Shown in pieces: positions 6,551 to 9,263 of a DNA stretch of 9,263 bases. Numbering within the stretch: the stretch's first letter is position 1; each line of letters starts with the position of its first letter. This DNA comes from Flavisolibacter sp. (lineage in GTDB: Bacteria > Bacteroidota > Bacteroidia > Chitinophagales > Chitinophagaceae): NCBI GenBank assembly GCA_013695175.1, contig JACDAZ010000507.1:1-9263 (forward strand). The letters run 5' to 3'. The notes under the pieces were generated by a model, which saw nothing but the letters and a program-made list of their open reading frames with translations, was not told where the DNA came from and ran no database searches. Position numbers and translations under genes: made by a program.

Positions 6551-7157
6551 CAACACCATCTTAAAAAAACATTTATTAAGAGCAGCTATGGTTTATAGCT
6601 GCTTCTTTCTTTTGAGTTGTGAAAATGATGAGAGAGAGATAAATGAATGGATGGATAAAAAAGTGATGGTAGAAGAAGCAAAAGGAATTACTTCATTATT
6701 CAGCCAGGGCGGAACGTTAAGAGCTAAATTAACATCTCCACTAATGCTACGATACCTGGGTGATACAGTGTATATTGAATTCCCAAATACACTTCATGTA
6801 GATTTTTATGATTCAACAATAACAAGAGAAAGCTGGGTGGATGCCCGGTATGGAAAATATTTTGAAAATTTAAATAAAGTTCTACTAAGAGACAGTGTGC
6901 AAGTGATCAATATAAAAGGTGATACTTTGAAAACACCCGAATTGTGGTGGGACCAAAACCTGAAAATATTTTTTACCGACTCCTCAGTTCGCATTACTAC
7001 CAAAGACAAAAGAATATATGGTGGCAAAGGATTGGAAGCAGCTCAAGACATGAGTTGGTATGTTATTAAACAACCAACAGGTACTATACGTGTATCTAAT
7101 GAGTCTATGAGCAATGAACCGCCACCTGCAATGCCACTTCCCCCGGATCAACAATAG
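6543..7157 (+). CDS. lptC: LPS export ABC transporter periplasmic protein LptC, lipoprotein form
   Basis: LptC carries LPS from the inner-membrane LptBFG extractor to the LptA bridge. This protein has 204 residues from the ATG at 6543. Residues 1-25 form a lipoprotein signal with basic residues (KKH, R13), a hydrophobic core and lipobox LLSC (23-26), so it is anchored by a lipid on C26 rather than by the single transmembrane helix of the E. coli protein. The beta-jellyroll pattern follows: MVEEAKGITSLFSQGGTLRAKLTSPLML, a FPNTLHVDFYD strand and KVLLRDSVQVINIKGDTLKTPELWWD, all typical of Bacteroidota LptC. The tail is Pro-rich (about 191-204). The start overlaps the stop of the outer-membrane protein gene by 8 nt (ATGATTAA). 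The frame also opens at 6516 and has an ATG at 6588, but only 6543 gives a proper n-region and lipobox. The AGGAGGT touching the ATG is too close to act as a normal Shine-Dalgarno. Confidence 0.88.
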   Translation: MINNTILKKHLLRAAMVYSCFFLLSCENDEREINEWMDKKVMVEEAKGITSLFSQGGTLRAKLTSPLMLRYLGDTVYIEFPNTLHVDFYDSTITRESWVDARYGKYFENLNKVLLRDSVQVINIKGDTLKTPELWWDQNLKIFFTDSSVRITTKDKRIYGGKGLEAAQDMSWYVIKQPTGTIRVSNESMSNEPPPAMPLPPDQQ

Positions 7158-7167
7158 ATTATTTAGA

Positions 7168-7198
7168 TTGTTGTACTACTTATCACGGTATAATTTTC
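7168..7198 (+). promoter_or_regulatory. Weak candidate promoter for the aldo/keto reductase gene
   Basis: Two TTG triplets (7168-7170 and 7171-7173) precede TAATTTTC (7191-7198), which matches TAnnTTTG at all but the last base, with spacers of 20 and 17 nt. It would leave a leader of about 25 nt before the ATG at 7229. It lies in the largest gene gap of the window (7158-7228), which otherwise holds only an AT-rich 6-bp inverted repeat at 7187-7206. Motif matching by eye, low certainty. Confidence 0.3.
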
Positions 7199-7228
7199 TA
7201 TATACCTTCACTTACAATAAATAAGCAT

Positions 7229-8218
7229 ATGGAATACAGAAGAATGGGTAAAACTGGTTTACAGTTGAGTGTACTTTCTTATGGAAGCTGGGTTAGTTTT
7301 CATAAACAAATTGATGACAGCATTGCTGATGAATTAATGGGAATAGCATATGATAATGGAATTAATTTTTTTGACAATGCTGAAGTATATGCTTTGGGTG
7401 AAAGTGAAAGAATGATGGGTAGGATTTTGAAAAATAAGAACTGGGACAGAACTTCTTATACAATCAGCAGTAAAGCTTTTTTTGGATGGAGAGGGAAAGC
7501 CAATAAACCCAATCAAACTGGGTTAAGCAGGAAGCATTTAGTGGAGGCCTGCAACGAAGCACTGGTAAGATTACAACATGATTATTTAGATATTTTCTTT
7601 TGCCATCGTCCTGATAAAAATGTACCTGTTGAAGAAGTAGTATGGACTATGAACCTTTTAATACAACAGGGAAAAATTCTTTATTGGGGTACCAGTGAAT
7701 GGAACGGTGTTGAAATAATGGAAGCCCATAGGGTGGCCAATCAATTAGGATTAATAGGTCCTTCAGTAGAACAACCTCAGTATAATTTGCTGGAAAGATC
7801 AAAAATGGAAAATGAATTTTCTACGATCTTTAAAACAGTGGGTATGGGAACTACTATCTGGAGTCCGCTTGCTTCCGGGTTATTAACAGGCAAATACAAT
7901 AATGGGATTCCCGAAGGAAGCCGTTTTGCATTGGAAGGTTTTGACTGGCTTCGTAATCAATGGATGGTTGATGAAAAACTGAACAGGGTAAGAGAACTTA
8001 CGAAACTTGCAGAAGAACTTGGGGTATCACTTTCAACCTTGTCAATTGCATGGACAACAAAAAATCCAAATGTTACAACAGCGATTTTAGGAGCTACTAA
8101 AAAAGAACAATTAATTGAAAATTTAAAAGCACTTGAAGTAGCCACAAAGTTAACACCTGATGTATTGACCAGGATAGATGACATAATGCAAACGGCACCA
8201 AAATTACCTGAGTATTAA
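7229..8218 (+). CDS. Aldo/keto reductase, Kv-beta/YghZ type
   Basis: NADPH-dependent oxidoreductase of 329 residues, full length for the AKR superfamily, with an (alpha/beta)8 barrel and a cytosolic location. The catalytic tetrad is visible: D49 and Y54 in FFDNAEVYALGESE, K82 in ISSKAFFG, and H126 in FFCHRPD. The opening MEYRRMGKTGLQLSVLSYGSWV, the YWGTSEWNGVEIMEAHRVA region, VEQPQYNLLERSKME and WSPLASGLLTGKYNNGIPEGSR are characteristic of the AKR6/AKR14 branch, meaning potassium-channel beta subunits and bacterial YghZ-like methylglyoxal reductases. The C-terminal TTAILGATKKEQLIENLKALEV contributes to cofactor binding. The start at 7229 places the first strand correctly. It lies 71 nt after lptC and 39 nt before the dehydrogenase, so it may be co-transcribed with the latter. 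The physiological substrate, perhaps a reactive aldehyde, is not determinable here, and no potassium channel gene is present. Confidence 0.93.
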   Translation: MEYRRMGKTGLQLSVLSYGSWVSFHKQIDDSIADELMGIAYDNGINFFDNAEVYALGESERMMGRILKNKNWDRTSYTISSKAFFGWRGKANKPNQTGLSRKHLVEACNEALVRLQHDYLDIFFCHRPDKNVPVEEVVWTMNLLIQQGKILYWGTSEWNGVEIMEAHRVANQLGLIGPSVEQPQYNLLERSKMENEFSTIFKTVGMGTTIWSPLASGLLTGKYNNGIPEGSRFALEGFDWLRNQWMVDEKLNRVRELTKLAEELGVSLSTLSIAWTTKNPNVTTAILGATKKEQLIENLKALEVATKLTPDVLTRIDDIMQTAPKLPEY

Positions 8219-8227
8219 TTATGCAAG

Positions 8228-8257
8228 TTGCATCTTTTAAAATTTTATCTTCATTTG
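8228..8257 (+). promoter_or_regulatory. Candidate promoter for the short-chain dehydrogenase gene
   Basis: TTG (8228-8230) is followed after 19 nt by TTCATTTG (8250-8257), which matches TAnnTTTG at all but one base. The element abuts the ATG at 8258 and ends 6 nt before the in-frame ATG at 8264, so a transcript from it would be nearly leaderless and would favour the second ATG. Visual match only. Confidence 0.3.
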
Positions 8258-9076
8258 ATGCTAATGAAAGACAAAGTAATTTTTATAACGGGTGGCAGCA
8301 GGGGCATTGGAAAAGCCATTGCTTTACGCATGGCAAAAGAAGGAGCCAATATTGTAATTGCTGCAAAAACAACAGAAGCACATCCAAAGCTTGAAGGAAC
8401 CATTTATACTGCTGCTGAAGAAATTGAAAAAGCAGGTGGTAAAGCTTTGGCTGTGCAACTTGATATTCGTTCAGAAGAACAGATACAGGAAGCAGTTGCT
8501 AAAACAATTGAAACTTTTGGTGGCATAGATATTCTTGTAAATAATGCAAGCGCCATCAATCTTTCTCCCACAGAACAAACGGAAGCCAAACGCTTTGATC
8601 TTATACAGGGCATAAATATTCGTGGTACATTTTTAATGTGCAAGGCCTGTATTCCTCATCTCAAAAAATCTTCAAATGCTCATATACTCAATCTTTCCCC
8701 ACCGCTGGAGATGGATCCTAAATGGTTTGCACCACATCTTGCTTATACCATAAGCAAGTATGGTATGAGTATGATCATTCTTGGACTGGCAGCAGAATTA
8801 AAACCATTTAATATTGCAGCAAATGCATTATGGCCAAAAACCACCATTGCTACTGCGGCTGTGCAAAACTTATTAGGTGGAGACTATCTTATTCAAAGAA
8901 GCCGTAAACCCGATATTGTTGCAGATGCAGCTTATGCCATACTTAGTAAGCCTTCATCATTAACCGGTAATTTTTTTATTGATGAAGATGTGTTGGAACA
9001 GGAAGGCATAACCGATTTTTCATCCTATGCTGTAGATCCCGATATGCCCCTGCAACCGGATCTTTTTATTAATTGA
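8258..9076 (+). CDS. HSDL2-like short-chain dehydrogenase/reductase
   Basis: Classical-type SDR of 272 residues. The Rossmann cofactor motif is TGGSRGIG (11-18), and NNAS (95-98) is the central structural motif. The catalytic residues are N120, S147 (in LNLSPPL) and Y163/K167 (YTISK). IVIAAKTTEAHPKLEGTIYTAAEEIE, ILNLSPPLEMDPKWF, YGMSMIILGLAAE, ANALWPKTTIATAA and LTGNFFIDEDVLEQEGI closely follow the dehydrogenase domain of human HSDL2, so I place it in that subgroup. It lacks the C-terminal sterol-carrier (SCP2) domain of the animal protein. Substrate unknown; a lipid-derived alcohol or ketone is plausible. The frame opens at a TTG at 8228, but homology starts at MLMKDKVIFITGG. Both ATG 8258 (used here) and ATG 8264 (270 residues) are acceptable. 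It is 39 nt after the aldo/keto reductase and convergent with the next gene, with 1 nt between stops. Confidence 0.92.
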   Translation: MLMKDKVIFITGGSRGIGKAIALRMAKEGANIVIAAKTTEAHPKLEGTIYTAAEEIEKAGGKALAVQLDIRSEEQIQEAVAKTIETFGGIDILVNNASAINLSPTEQTEAKRFDLIQGINIRGTFLMCKACIPHLKKSSNAHILNLSPPLEMDPKWFAPHLAYTISKYGMSMIILGLAAELKPFNIAANALWPKTTIATAAVQNLLGGDYLIQRSRKPDIVADAAYAILSKPSSLTGNFFIDEDVLEQEGITDFSSYAVDPDMPLQPDLFIN

Positions 9077-9077
9077 T

Positions 9078-9263
9078 TCAAATAATTTTATAATTCTTAA
9101 AATCAAAGGGACGATTCCCCGTTATCTTTTCAATCAAGTTTTTGAACTTTTCCTTTGGCTTTAATTTATTATAAGCCATGTTATGTTCAAACTTCCAGTT
9201 CTTGTTTTTAATTTGCTCCTGCATAACAAGTGGATGTGTTCCTTTAAAATTTTCTAGTGCATC
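9078..9263 (-). CDS. C-terminal end of a probable glycosyltransferase (5' part outside the window)
   Basis: The minus strand read from the right edge gives 61 codons and a TGA at 9080-9078. The peptide contains DALENFKGTHPLVMQEQI, KNKNWKFEHNMAYNKLKPKE and LIEKITGNRPFDFKNYKII. This GTHP..M...I...NW.F...........K..IEK.TG.R.FD.KNYK pattern is what I recall from the C-termini of Bacteroidota family 2 glycosyltransferases that have a galactosyltransferase-like C-terminal segment. The GT domain itself is not in the window, so the assignment depends on this tail alone. Basic composition, no membrane segment. It is convergent with the dehydrogenase gene, with a single base between the two stops and no visible terminator hairpin. 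Confidence 0.7.
   Translation of the reverse strand, partial: DALENFKGTHPLVMQEQIKNKNWKFEHNMAYNKLKPKEKFKNLIEKITGNRPFDFKNYKII

Noticed and set aside
7187..7206. Inverted repeat GGTATA / TATACC with an 8-base loop after lptC, considered as a terminator.
   Set aside because: The stem is only 6 bp and AT-rich, and no T tract follows; a chance match in AT-rich DNA is likely.
1..9263. Searched by eye for tRNA, rRNA, CRISPR repeats, insertion-sequence ends, transposase or integrase genes and toxin-antitoxin pairs.
   Set aside because: Nothing convincing was seen; the window is filled almost end to end with conserved protein genes.

Overview
The window is an AT-rich chromosomal segment that looks like a member of the Bacteroidota, probably close to the Chitinophagaceae. 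This rests on weak or absent Shine-Dalgarno sites, promoter-like TTTG/TAnnTTTG elements, a lipoprotein-type LptC, an outer-membrane protein with the mature N-terminus SPYSRYGLGDL, and a DUF4422 glycosyltransferase. The taxonomic placement is inferred from protein style; there is no marker RNA gene in the window.

Left block (1-1656, minus strand): a DUF4422 protein that runs off the left edge, preceded 11 nt upstream by a MeaB-type GTPase, the chaperone of B12-dependent acyl-CoA mutases. A promoter-like site lies directly in front of the GTPase. The block is divergent from everything up to 9076.

Central and right block (1727-9076, plus strand): a WaaE/KdtX-like family 2 glycosyltransferase overlaps by 8 nt an O-antigen ligase/polymerase-like membrane protein. 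Then come a stand-alone LON-substrate-binding-domain protein, type III pantothenate kinase (coaX), an uncharacterised outer-membrane beta-barrel protein and lptC. The last three are joined by 8-nt overlaps. An aldo/keto reductase of the Kv-beta/YghZ type and an HSDL2-like short-chain dehydrogenase follow. At the right edge, 9078-9263 on the minus strand, is the C-terminal end of a probable glycosyltransferase that converges on the dehydrogenase with 1 nt between the stop codons.

The common theme is envelope glycan and LPS biology: three glycosyltransferase-type genes, a ligase/polymerase, LptC and an outer-membrane protein. Housekeeping metabolism is mixed in (CoA synthesis, MeaB, two NAD(P)H oxidoreductases). 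I see no mobile element, CRISPR array, tRNA, rRNA, phage gene or defence system, and no convincing new multi-gene system. The points worth a second look are motif substitutions in CoaX and in the ligase-like protein, the repeated ATGWTTAA gene junctions, possible leaderless promoters, and the unnamed outer-membrane protein between coaX and lptC. No gene-free stretch exceeds 300 bases; the largest gap is 7158-7228.
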